Shown in pieces: positions 7,153-16,300 of a stretch of DNA of 64,000 nucleotides (position 1 is the first letter of the stretch; every line of letters begins with the position of its first letter). The translations under genes were made by a program, and so were the position numbers. The notes under the pieces are model-generated. The model searched no databases and was not told the origin of the DNA. It worked only from the letters and a program-made list of their open reading frames with translations. The DNA comes from Promicromonospora sp049532985 (GTDB lineage: Bacteria; Actinomycetota; Actinomycetes; Actinomycetales; Cellulomonadaceae). The stretch is taken from positions 2,604,001-2,668,000 of the forward strand of contig NZ_CP186693.1 in NCBI RefSeq assembly GCF_049532985.1, read 5' to 3'.

Positions 7153-9093
7153 ATGCGGATCCCTACCATCCCCCTGCACGAGGTCCCCGCCTGGGCCGTG
7201 CTCGAACGCCGCCTGTTCGACGCGACCGAGGAGGCCTGGCGGCTGTTCGCCGAGCGGTACTGCGGGCCCGACGGCCGCATCCTGCACGCGGGCGGGTTCG
7301 AGCACCGCGACGGCGTGGACGACCTCTACGAGCCGTTCTTCAACTGGCCCGCCTTCTACGCCCTGGGCGGCAGCGACGACGTGCTGGACGCCGCCAAGCA
7401 CCACTTCGAGGGCGTGACGGCGCAGCTCACCGAGGCCGGCATGCTGAGCGGCGAGTACGAGAACGGGTACGACTGGTTCCACCAGGGCGAGTCGCTGCTG
7501 TTCTTCTACGGCCTGTGCGCCGCCGACCCGGGCGACGAGCGGTTCGCCGAGCGCGCCCGGCGCTTCGCCGAGCTCTACACCGACCCGGCGCACGGCAACT
7601 ACGACCCGGCACGCAACATCATCACGGCGCCGCACAACGGGGCCCGCGGCCCGCTGCCCGGGCTGGGCCCCGAGTGGCTCACCTACCCGGCCTCGCTCGA
7701 CTACATGGCGGCCTACGGCCTCCCGCTGCACGGCTTGCCGGGCATCACGCGCTGGTCCGACCTGGAGGACCCCGCCAAGGCCCAGCTCATGGGCGACGAG
7801 ATGCAGCGCCGCGCCGCCGGCGACACCGCGGTCAACCTGGCGGCCACGTCCCTGGTGACCAACCGCTGGCTGTACGACGGCGACGCCGCCTCGGCCGCGT
7901 GGGTGGCCCGGTACGTCGACGGCTGGCGGTCACGAGCCGAGGCCGCCGGTGGCCTCATGCCGGACAACGTGGCGCCCGACGGCGCCGTCGGCGGGTTGCA
8001 CGACGGCGCCTGGTACGGCGGCCACTACGGCTGGACCTGGCCCCACGGCCTGCACTCGGTGGGCATGAGCACGCTGATCGGCGCGCTCAACGCGTCGTTC
8101 CTCACGGGCGGCGCCGGGCCCCGCGACGACGGACCCCTCGACCTGGTGCGCACGATGCTCGACACGGTGCTGGACCGGGCGGTCACCGCGCCCGTCACGC
8201 AGACGCCCTTCAGCCTGCGCGGGAGCTGGCTCGAACGACTCGGCCCGCACGCCGCCGAGCCAGCCCTCCTGGTGCCCTACCGGTACGGCGCCGACGGCTG
8301 GTTCGACTTCGGGCCGCTGCAGGCCGACCTGCCCGCCTGGCTGTGGTGGTGGACCCGCGACCCCGCCGACCGCGAGCGCCTGGACCGCGTGCTGGACGGC
8401 ACCCCGGGATCGCGCGAGGTGCGGCCGTTCCGCGACAAGGTCGAGGCGGGACACGAGGGCCCGTGGCTCACGTTCCTCGACGGCACGTTCCCGGAGTACC
8501 CGGAGCGGGCGCTGTCGATGGCGCTGGGGCAGCTCGCCCGCCGGGTCGCGGTGATGGAGGCCGAGCCCGTGGACCCCGCGACGGTGCACCTGCACTTCTG
8601 GCAGCGGGTCAACCCCGTGGTCACCGAGGTGCTCGGGCAGCTCGTCACGGGCACGCCGCAGACGCTCTACAACGGTGGCCTGCCGTTCGCGGCGGTCGCC
8701 TACACCGACGCCGACCAGGGCCGCCCCGGTCTGCCACCCGACGTCGCCGCCCTGGTCACACGGCTGGACGGCGACCCGCAGGAGGGGCGCGTCGAGCTGT
8801 CCCTCGTCAACCTGTCGGCGACCCGCACGCGGCGGGTGCGCGTGCGGCCCGGCCGGTTCGGGGAGCAGCGCCTGACCGGCGTCGTGACCCGGGGCGAGGC
8901 GGGCGGCGTCTACCCGGGGCCGTCGACGGCGTCCGCCGGGCGGCCCGGCAGCCCCACGTCGGTAACCGTCCCGCTGGATGCCGCCGACCTGCTGGTCGAG
9001 CTGCCGCCGTCGCACCGCGCGGACCTCGTGCTGCTCACCGGGCCCGCCCTGACCCCGCCGCACCATGCCACGGCGGGCCGCCCCCGGTCCTGA
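7153..9093 (+). CDS. Unrecognised cytoplasmic protein in sugar operon, probable alpha/alpha-barrel carbohydrate-active enzyme
   Basis: 646 residues, no signal peptide. I cannot place it in a named family. The sequence is rich in paired helices with aromatic and acidic loops of the kind seen in (alpha/alpha)6-barrel sugar enzymes: EPFFNWPAFYALGG near residue 60, GYDWFHQGES near residue 105, WYGGHYGWTWPHG near residue 285, and WLWWWTRDP near residue 400. The last 120 residues look like a beta-rich C-terminal domain. It starts 4 bp after the second permease gene and precedes the RraA-like gene, so it probably acts on the imported glycoside or a product of it. A glycosidase, lyase or isomerase are all possible; the evidence is fold-like pattern and context only. 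Confidence 0.55.
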   Translation: MRIPTIPLHEVPAWAVLERRLFDATEEAWRLFAERYCGPDGRILHAGGFEHRDGVDDLYEPFFNWPAFYALGGSDDVLDAAKHHFEGVTAQLTEAGMLSGEYENGYDWFHQGESLLFFYGLCAADPGDERFAERARRFAELYTDPAHGNYDPARNIITAPHNGARGPLPGLGPEWLTYPASLDYMAAYGLPLHGLPGITRWSDLEDPAKAQLMGDEMQRRAAGDTAVNLAATSLVTNRWLYDGDAASAAWVARYVDGWRSRAEAAGGLMPDNVAPDGAVGGLHDGAWYGGHYGWTWPHGLHSVGMSTLIGALNASFLTGGAGPRDDGPLDLVRTMLDTVLDRAVTAPVTQTPFSLRGSWLERLGPHAAEPALLVPYRYGADGWFDFGPLQADLPAWLWWWTRDPADRERLDRVLDGTPGSREVRPFRDKVEAGHEGPWLTFLDGTFPEYPERALSMALGQLARRVAVMEAEPVDPATVHLHFWQRVNPVVTEVLGQLVTGTPQTLYNGGLPFAAVAYTDADQGRPGLPPDVAALVTRLDGDPQEGRVELSLVNLSATRTRRVRVRPGRFGEQRLTGVVTRGEAGGVYPGPSTASAGRPGSPTSVTVPLDAADLLVELPPSHRADLVLLTGPALTPPHHATAGRPRS

Positions 9094-9147
9094 GCCGCCG
9101 TTCACACCCACCCCAGCACCCCACCCGTTCCGAGAAGGAGCCTCACC

Positions 9148-9981
9148 ATGACCGAAGCCCTCACGCGTCCCGGCGCGGCCGGCCTGCCGGCGGACGATCC
9201 CGCCGCCGGACTCGTCCGCCCGGACGTCACGCTGCCCGTGCGGGGCGGCGCGTTCGAGCGGGCCGACGCCGGCACCGTCGCCCGGCTCGGCGACGTCTCC
9301 GCCGCCACCGCCTGCGCCAAGCTGCACGGGCTGGGCATCCGCCGGTCGTTCGTCGAGGGCCCGCGCCCCCTCTCGCCCGGGTACCGGGTGGTCGGCTCGG
9401 CCCTCACTCTGCAGTTCATGCCGCAGCGCGAGGACCTGGCCGCGGGCGACGAGCAGGAGTACGTCGAACGGCACACCGCCCTGTGGCACGTCCTGGAGAC
9501 GGTGCGGCCCGGCGACGTGCTCGTGGTCCAGGCGTTCGGCAGCCGGTTCTCCGGCTGCGTGGGCGACATCCTGGCCCGCTACTTCCAGCGCAAGGGCGGC
9601 GCGGGCATGGTCGTCGACGGCCGCATCCGTGACTCGGGCAAGATCCGCGACCTCGGGCTGCCGGTGTGGTCCACGGGCGTCACGCCGCACTACGCCTCCC
9701 AGTCGGAGCTCTTCCCCTGGGCCTTCGACGTGCCCGTCGCCGTGGGCGGCGTGCTGTGCATGCCCGGCGACCTCGTGGTCGCCGACGACGACGGCCCCGT
9801 CATCGTGCCGCGCGCGATGGCCGACCAGGTGATCGAGTCCGCCCGGGACCACGAGGAGTGGGAGGTGTTCAGCCGGCAGCGGCTCGACGAGGGTGCCCGG
9901 CTGAGCGACTACTACCCCCTGACCCCCGACACCCGAGGGGAGTTCGAGGCATGGCGTTCCGCGCAGAGCTCCGGCCGCTGA
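9148..9981 (+). CDS. RraA-fold (HMG/CHA aldolase family) protein
   Basis: 277 residues. The core resembles RraA and the class II pyruvate aldolases of the 4-hydroxy-4-methyl-2-oxoglutarate aldolase family: GYRVVGSALTLQF near 78-90, PGDVLVVQAFGS near 121-132, and the signature arginine-aspartate of the active site at R161-D162 in VVDGRIRDSGKIRD. It is longer than RraA itself (about 160 residues). Family members cleave or decarboxylate 2-keto acids with a divalent metal. In this operon it could split 2-keto-3-deoxy-L-fuconate to pyruvate and lactaldehyde, or fill the missing dehydratase step; both are inference. ATG 9148 follows GAGAAGGAG. The next gene starts inside its last 31 bp. Confidence 0.8.
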   Translation: MTEALTRPGAAGLPADDPAAGLVRPDVTLPVRGGAFERADAGTVARLGDVSAATACAKLHGLGIRRSFVEGPRPLSPGYRVVGSALTLQFMPQREDLAAGDEQEYVERHTALWHVLETVRPGDVLVVQAFGSRFSGCVGDILARYFQRKGGAGMVVDGRIRDSGKIRDLGLPVWSTGVTPHYASQSELFPWAFDVPVAVGGVLCMPGDLVVADDDGPVIVPRAMADQVIESARDHEEWEVFSRQRLDEGARLSDYYPLTPDTRGEFEAWRSAQSSGR

Positions 9982-10955
9982 GCCCCGCCCCGGCGGCGCG
10001 ACCCGAGGTCGCGGCCGCGTACGGGCTGGGCTGCGCGCCCATCGGCAACCTGTTCACGCCCGTGGCGGCGACCGCCGCCGAGGCGACCGTCGGCCGTGCC
10101 CTGGAGCGTGGGGTGCGGTTCTTCGACACCGCACCCCACTACGGCGAGGGCATCAGCGAGCAGCGGCTCGGCGCCGCCCTGGCGGGCGTCGACCGCGACA
10201 CCGTGGTGATCGCCACCAAGGTGGGGCGCACGATCGTGGACGCCGCGGGCGACCCCGTCCCGGTGGGCGGCACCGGCACGAGCACCGTCGGCGACCTCAG
10301 CCGCGACGGCGTGCTGCGGTCGCTGGAGGGCAGCCTCGCCCGCCTGCGCACCGACCGCGTGGACCTGCTCTACCTGCACGACCCCGCCGACGTCGACGCC
10401 GCGCTGCGGGGCGCCCTGCCCGCGCTCCTGGAGCTGCGCGACCAGGGCGTGGTACGGGCCGTGGGCGTCGGCATGGGGCGCACCGTGCCGGTCGCCCGCC
10501 TGGTGCGGGAGGCCGGGGCCGCCCTCGACGTGGTCATGCCCGCGGGCCGGCTCACCCTGCTGGACCGCACCGCCGAGGACGACCTGCTCCCCGCCGCGCG
10601 CGCCCGGGGCGTGGGCGTGATCGGGGCGGGCGTGTACAACTCCGGGGTGCTCGCCGACCCGGTGGGTGCCCCGTACTTCGACTACCGCCCCGCGACCCCC
10701 GACCAGGTGGACCGTGCTCTGCGCATGGCGGCGGCCTGCACCGCCGCGGGCGTCGCGCTGCCGACCGCCGCCGTGCGGTACCCGCTGCGCGTCGCGGGCG
10801 TGGAGGCCGTGGTCGTGGGGGCGCGAACGCCGGCCGAGGTCGACGCCTTCGCCGACGCCGCCGACGCGGAGATCCCCGAGACTCTCTGGGCCGCGCTCGA
10901 CCACGTCGCGAGGGCGTCGGCGGCCGCGGGGATCGCACCGGGGCCGCATGACTGA
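9951..10955 (+). CDS. Aldo/keto reductase, probable L-fucose (or related aldose) 1-dehydrogenase
   Basis: 334-residue TIM-barrel NAD(P)-dependent oxidoreductase. The catalytic tetrad is present: D59 and Y64 in FFDTAPHYGEG, K90 in IATKVG, and H143 in LYLHDPADV. This subgroup contains L-fucose and D-arabinose dehydrogenases that oxidise the sugar at C1 to a lactone, and the next gene encodes a sugar-lactonase-type amidohydrolase, which supports that role. ATG 9951 lies inside the RraA-like gene after GAGGGGAG. Its own end overlaps the next gene by 8 bp. Confidence 0.85.
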   Translation: MAFRAELRPLSPAPAARPEVAAAYGLGCAPIGNLFTPVAATAAEATVGRALERGVRFFDTAPHYGEGISEQRLGAALAGVDRDTVVIATKVGRTIVDAAGDPVPVGGTGTSTVGDLSRDGVLRSLEGSLARLRTDRVDLLYLHDPADVDAALRGALPALLELRDQGVVRAVGVGMGRTVPVARLVREAGAALDVVMPAGRLTLLDRTAEDDLLPAARARGVGVIGAGVYNSGVLADPVGAPYFDYRPATPDQVDRALRMAAACTAAGVALPTAAVRYPLRVAGVEAVVVGARTPAEVDAFADAADAEIPETLWAALDHVARASAAAGIAPGPHD

Positions 10956-11895
10956 GGTGGTCGGGCCGGGCCGCGCAGACGGGACGGACGGCGCGGGAGG
11001 GGCGGACCGTGCGACCGGCGCGGCGGCCGGGGGCGGGATCGTGGACGCGCACGTGCACCTCTGGGACACGAGCGCGATGCGGATCTCCTGGTTCACCCAG
11101 GACCTGGGGCTGCCGCACCGGGTCGCCCCGGACGACCTGGCCTCCGCCGTCGCGGCGGCTCCCCGGCCCGTGCGGGCCGCCGTCGCCGTCCAGGCCGCGG
11201 ACACCGCGCGCGAGGCCCGCTGGCTCACCGCCCAGGCGGCGGCGCACGGACCGCTGCCCGGTCCGGTCGTGCTGCAGTACGACGCCCGGCCCGGCGACCG
11301 GTCCGCCTGGGCCGGCATGGCACAGCCGCTGCTCGACGAGGGCGTGCCCGTCGCGGGCATCCGCCTCGCCGTTCCCGGCGGCGCCACGGACCTGTCCGAC
11401 GTCGCCGGCCTCGATGCCCTGTGCGCGGGGCTGGCCGCGACGGGCCGCGTCCTGGAGACGCTCGTACGCCCCGCACAGCTGCCCGCCGTCGCTGCGCTGG
11501 CCGGCCGCCACCCGGCGCTCGACGTCGTCGTCTGCCACCTCGGCCTCGGGGCGGCCGCCCCGGACCGCGCGTGGCACGCGGCGCTCGCGGCGCTCGCCGC
11601 ACGCCCGCGCGTGCACGGCAAGGTCTCCGGCCTCCACACGAGGGGACCGGACGACGCCGGCCGGGTCGCGGCGATCGGCCGCGCCGCCGTGGACCTGCTG
11701 GGCGCCGAGCGCCTGATGTTCGGCAGCGACTGGCCCATGTCCGAGCGGGTGGCGCCCTACGCCGAGGTGCTGGAGCGCACCGCCCGGGCGCTGCCCCGGC
11801 TCGACGACGCCGCCGCGGCGGCCCTGTGGTCGGGCACCGCGGCCCGTCTCTACCGCGTCGACGAATCCGCGGCGAGCAGGTGCCAGGTGGGCTGA
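10948..11895 (+). CDS. Amidohydrolase-2 family protein, probable L-fuconolactonase
   Basis: 315 residues. A metal-dependent TIM-barrel hydrolase of the amidohydrolase 2 family, with HxH in GIVDAHVHLWDTS (near residue 33), a central VVCHLGLG histidine and the terminal FGSDWPMSE aspartate. These features match L-fucono- and L-rhamnono-lactone hydrolases. It overlaps the AKR gene by 8 bp, so the lactone made by the AKR would be opened here to L-fuconate. The first 30 residues are a Gly/Ala-rich extension of doubtful role. It converges with the GntR gene, with only 22 bp between stops. Confidence 0.82.
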   Translation: MTEVVGPGRADGTDGAGGADRATGAAAGGGIVDAHVHLWDTSAMRISWFTQDLGLPHRVAPDDLASAVAAAPRPVRAAVAVQAADTAREARWLTAQAAAHGPLPGPVVLQYDARPGDRSAWAGMAQPLLDEGVPVAGIRLAVPGGATDLSDVAGLDALCAGLAATGRVLETLVRPAQLPAVAALAGRHPALDVVVCHLGLGAAAPDRAWHAALAALAARPRVHGKVSGLHTRGPDDAGRVAAIGRAAVDLLGAERLMFGSDWPMSERVAPYAEVLERTARALPRLDDAAAAALWSGTAARLYRVDESAASRCQVG

Positions 11896-11917
11896 ACCGT
11901 GTCCGGCGCGGCGCCGC

Positions 11918-12583
11918 TCAGGCCTGCTCGTCGTCCAGCAGCGTGCCTGCCGCGTGGGCCTCGAAGAGCGCCGAGGCGGCGTCGGCGTCGCCGCCGTCGA
12001 GCACGTCCAGCAGGCTGCGGTGCCAGTCGGCCACCTCGTGCCAGTCACCGGTGAACTCGGGGTCACCGAGCAGGTGCATGGAACGCAGGCTCGGCTCGAT
12101 GATGTCCCACATGCGCGGCAGGTAGGTGTTGCCGCTCGCCTCGATGACCGCGCGGTGGAACCCGAAGTCGAGCTCGCGGAACGCGGGCAGGTCCTGGGCG
12201 TCGACCGTGTCGTGCATGGCGGCGATGACCTGCTCCAGGCTCGACCGGGTCTCCGGCGTGAGGCGCCCGCAGGCGAGCCGGCCCGCGAGCGCCTCCAGCG
12301 CCACGCGAGCCTCCTTGGCCTGCTGCGCCTCCTCGTCGGAGTGCTTGGTCACGAAGTTGCCCTGGTGGCGCACGTGCGTGACCAGGCCTTCGTGGGCGAG
12401 CCGCTTGAGCGCGTCCCGTACCGGGGCCTGGCTCACCCGCAGCCGGCGGGCGAGCTGGGACTCGACGAGCTGCTCGCCCGGGGCGAGCTGCGACGACTTG
12501 ATCATCGACTTGACGAGGTCGTAGATCTGGTCGGACAGCAGCCCGCGTTCGAGACCCGGGATACCGCTCAGCGCATCAGTCAT
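11918..12583 (-). CDS. GntR-family transcriptional regulator, FCD subfamily
   Basis: 221 residues. N-terminal winged helix (about 16-75: LLSDQIYDLVKSMI, LAPGEQLVESQLARRLRVSQAPVRDALKRL) followed by an all-helical FCD ligand domain (about 85-215; metal-binding histidines likely in FHRAVIEASGN and FEAHA). FCD regulators usually respond to sugar acids or other organic acids, so an intermediate of the fucose pathway is a reasonable effector. Its ATG overlaps the stop of the SGNH gene (ATGA), which suggests coupling. A putative operator (site B) lies 18 bp upstream, inside the end of the SGNH gene, consistent with autoregulation. Confidence 0.92.
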   Translation of the reverse strand: MTDALSGIPGLERGLLSDQIYDLVKSMIKSSQLAPGEQLVESQLARRLRVSQAPVRDALKRLAHEGLVTHVRHQGNFVTKHSDEEAQQAKEARVALEALAGRLACGRLTPETRSSLEQVIAAMHDTVDAQDLPAFRELDFGFHRAVIEASGNTYLPRMWDIIEPSLRSMHLLGDPEFTGDWHEVADWHRSLLDVLDGGDADAASALFEAHAAGTLLDDEQA

Positions 12584-13230
12584 CCTCGCAGCCTAGCCCC
12601 ATTATCGACAATCGTTTGTGCACCGGACCGGTAGGCCGCGAGCCAGGCGTCCGCGATCGCGCGCGACGCCGCGGGTGCCGGGTGCACCCCGTCGGGCGCG
12701 AGGGCGGCAGATCCCCCGGCGTGCGCCGCGGCGGCGGCCGTGAGCAGGCCGTGCAGCGGGACGAGCGCGGCACCCCGCTCGGCCGCGAGGCGGGTGACGA
12801 CCGCACGCTTGCCGGCGAGGTCGTCGAGCCAGCCGTGCTGCTCCTCGCGGACGGGCAGCAGGAACGGTTCCACGAGCACGAGGCGCGGGCTGCCGGGAAC
12901 CCGGTCCAGGAGCCGGCGGTAGGTGATCTCGAAGGCCTCCGCGCTCGTGGGGTCGGCACTGTCGAAGCGGCGCCACATGTCGTTGACCCCGACGTACAGG
13001 GTGAGCACGTCGGGGGCGGTCGGTGCGACGTCCCGCTCCCACCGGGCCTCCAGGTCCACGGCGCGGTCGCCGCCGATGCCGCGGTTGATCACCTGGGCCG
13101 CGGGCAGGTCGCGGGCGACGAGGCTGACGTAGCCGTCGCCGAGCGACGTGTCGTCGCCCCGGTCGCGGCCGGCGTCGGTGATCGAGTCCCCGACGAAGAC
13201 GAGGCGTTCGGCGCTGTCGGTGCTGGTCAT
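12580..13230 (-). CDS. SGNH/GDSL-type hydrolase, cytoplasmic
   Basis: 216 residues. The four SGNH blocks are clear: FVGDSITDAG (Ser about residue 15), NRGIGGDRA, YVGVNDMWRR (Asn) and PDGVHPAPAA (Asp-x-x-His). No signal peptide, so it would act inside the cell, probably removing acetyl or other acyl groups from imported sugars; this role is inferred from its neighbours. ATG 13230 follows AAGGAG. It diverges from the large secreted protein and is coupled to the GntR gene downstream. Its last codons carry operator-like site B. Confidence 0.88.
   Translation of the reverse strand: MTSTDSAERLVFVGDSITDAGRDRGDDTSLGDGYVSLVARDLPAAQVINRGIGGDRAVDLEARWERDVAPTAPDVLTLYVGVNDMWRRFDSADPTSAEAFEITYRRLLDRVPGSPRLVLVEPFLLPVREEQHGWLDDLAGKRAVVTRLAAERGAALVPLHGLLTAAAAAHAGGSAALAPDGVHPAPAASRAIADAWLAAYRSGAQTIVDNGARLRG
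12601..12615. promoter_or_regulatory. Candidate GntR operator, site B (intragenic)
   Basis: On the minus strand the sequence reads CGATTGTCGATAAT, matching the core of sites A and C with two changes; ATTGTCGATAAT is one base short of a perfect 12-bp palindrome. It lies in the last codons of the SGNH gene and 18 bp before the GntR start, where it could block transcription into the regulator gene. Confidence 0.5.
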
Positions 13231-13299
13231 ATGGCTCTCCTTCGAGGTGTCGGACGGGTCCGACGGTAGCGGTGCACGCCAACTCCGCACCATTGTCAG

Positions 13300-13314
13300 C
13301 GATTATCGATTAAT
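13300..13314. promoter_or_regulatory. Candidate GntR operator, site C
   Basis: CGATTATCGATTAAT lies in the 165-bp gap between the divergent SGNH and secreted beta-helix genes, where one site could control both. It shares CGATTATCGATTA with site A. Confidence 0.6.
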
Positions 13315-13395
13315 GTAGCATCGCTCCCGCTGCCAGTCGTGGGTCGATGCCGACCCGCAGTCATGACCATCACCGAAGAGGTCGGAGCACTCGCA

Positions 13396-16300
13396 ATGAA
13401 GCGACATCTGTCAGCCCTGCTCGCCGCCGCCGTCGCCACGTGCGTCGTCGGCGCGACGGCCACCAGCGCGGCCGCCACGGCGGCCCCGCGGACCGGGGCA
13501 CAGCACACGTCCGTCACCACGCCCGCGGCGAGCGCCGCGGGCGCCACCCTCGACGCCGGGCCGGCCAACCGGCCCGGGAAGCCGGGCAAGCCCGGCAAGG
13601 GCCCGCACGCCCCTGGCGCGCAGGGCACGATCTACCTCGCCCCGGACGGCGACGACGCCGCCGCCGGGACCGAGGCCGCCCCGCTCGCCACGCTGGAGGC
13701 CGCCCGCGACGCCATCAGGGCGCTCCGCACGGCCGGCAACCTCCCGGACGACGGCGTGACCGTCTACCTCCGGGAGGGCACGTACGAGCGGTCGGCGTCG
13801 TTCACGCTCGGCGCCGAGGACTCGGGAACCGCCGACGCACCGATCACCTACCGCTCCTACCCGGGCGAGACCGCCACGATCTCCGGCGGCACGGAGCTCC
13901 CGTACGACGGCTTCTCCCCCGTCACCGACCAGGCCGTGCTGGACCGGGTCATCGAGACGTCGGCGCGCGACGACATCCTCCAGATCGACCTGGGCGAGCT
14001 CGGGATCGACGACTACGGCCAGCTCAGCCGGCACGGGTACTGGAAGGCCAACGACGTCAGCACCACCCCGCCCATGGAGCTGTACGTGGACGGCGAGGAC
14101 ATGACGCTCGCCCGCTGGCCCAACGCCGGCGCGGTGCAGGACACCGTGCAGATGAACAAGATCATCGACCCGGGCCCCACCAAGGACGACGCCGACCTGC
14201 AGGACCGCGGCGGCACGTTCAGCTACTCCTACGACCGGCCGCAGCACTGGGGCCAGGCCGACGACATCTGGCTGGACGGCATCTTCGGCCAGAGCTGGGA
14301 GTGGTCGTACAACAAGATCGAGTCGATCGACACCGACGCGCGCACCATCACGCTGCGCTACGGCGAGATGTCGGGCCTGATGAAGACCTGGTACCCCGAC
14401 TTCCACTTCGCGCAGAACCTGCTGGAGGAGCTCGACGCCCCCGGCGAGTACTTCATCGACCGGGCCACGGGCGTGCTGTACCTGGTGCCCAACGCGTCGT
14501 TCCTGGCGGAGCGGGGCGCGCCCGTGGTCACCACGCTCGACGAGCCGATGATCCGCACGGACGGCACCTCGTACGTCACGTTCGACGACCTGGTGCTCGA
14601 CTACGGGCGGGCCAACGCAGCCGTCATCCTCGGCGGCAGCCACGTGACGATCTCGAACAGCGACATCCAGAACTTCACCGACGGCGGCGTGCTGTTCAAC
14701 TCCCCCGGCCGGTACACCTACGACGGCATCCCCGTGAACCGGGGCGGCACCGACCACGCGGTGGTGTCCAGCGACATCCGCCACGTGGGCGGCGTCGGCG
14801 TGGTGCTGCAGGGCGGGAACAAGACCACCCTGGCGCCCGGCAACAACCGGGTCGAGGACTCCCACATCCACGACTTCGCCTACTACCACAAGGCCTACAA
14901 CCCGGGCGTCATGTTCGACGGCGTGGGCAACGTGGCGCGCGGGAACGAGATCAACGACGCCCCGCACCCCGGCATCATCGTGCACGGCAACGACCACCTG
15001 TTCGAGCAGAACGAGGTCTACGACGTCTGCAAGACGTTCCAGGACCTCGGCGCGATCTACATGAACTCGGGCGAGACGCCGCAGCAGCGCGGCCACGTGT
15101 TCCGGCAGAACTACTTCCACGACGTGGGCCTCACGAAGCACGGCGTGGAGGGCATCTACGCGGACAACTTCACGTGGGACCTGAACATCGAGCAGAACGT
15201 GTTCGTGAACATGGGCAACGACGCGATCAAGTCCGGCTCGGCCGACTACATCGACGCCGTGAACAACGTGTTCGTGGACACCACCGTGCCGTACGACAAC
15301 TACACGCAGTGGATGGGCGACGGCGAGGGCAACACCGTCGACCGCGTGTACATGCCCAAGTGGGAGAAGGTGTTCGCCGACAACAACGACTTCGTCGGCA
15401 CGCCGTACCTGACCAGGTACCCCGAGCTGGGGCACTTCTTCGAGGACAACCACTACTACCCGAACAAGAGCTCGTTCGGCCGGAACGTGATCTGGAACCC
15501 GAACCGCACGCGCAACCCCGACGTCAACGCCGAGGGCGCGCTCGACACCAACAACCTGCTCAACTACGGCGACAACTGGGTGACCGACACCGACCCCGGG
15601 TTCGTGGACGCGGCGGGCGGTGACTACTCCTTCCGGCCCGACGCCGCCGTGTTCGACCAGATCCCCGGCTTCGAGGCGATCCCGTTCGACGAGATCGGCA
15701 CCGACGGGCACGTGGGCCACTCCCAGACGCCGGACGAGGTGGCGCTGGAGTCGCTGGCACTGCCCGCCAATCAGCTCACGGTCACCCTGGGCGACGAGCT
15801 CTCGGTGGCGGCGCAGGCCGTGCCGTGGAACGCGACCAACCAGGCCGTCACCTACACCTCCAGCGACCCGGAGGTCGCGACGGTGAGCGCCACCGGCGTG
15901 CTCACCGCGATCGGGCCGGGCGAGCTGGTCGTGACCGTCGAGTCGACGGCCGACCCGGGCATCCGCGACGAGATGACGGTCACCGTGGCGGCCGGCGACG
16001 GCGTGCTGCACTCGACCGACTTCGAGTCGGGTGCCAACGGCTGGCCCACGGACGCCAACCGTGCCATCGTCGACGACGGCACGGGCGACCACGTCCTGCG
16101 CATCAAGAACGGCGCCAACACCCAGCTCGACCGGCAGTTCTCGCAGTACGCGCTGGACTTCACCGTCACGACGCCGGCCGAGGTGCCCGAGGGCGGGCAG
16201 ATGCTCGTCTACGACCGCACCGGTGCGACGCCGGGCGGGTACGTCCGGTACCGGCACGCGGCGGCCGGGTCCACGTGGACGATCTTCGACGCGGCGTGGG

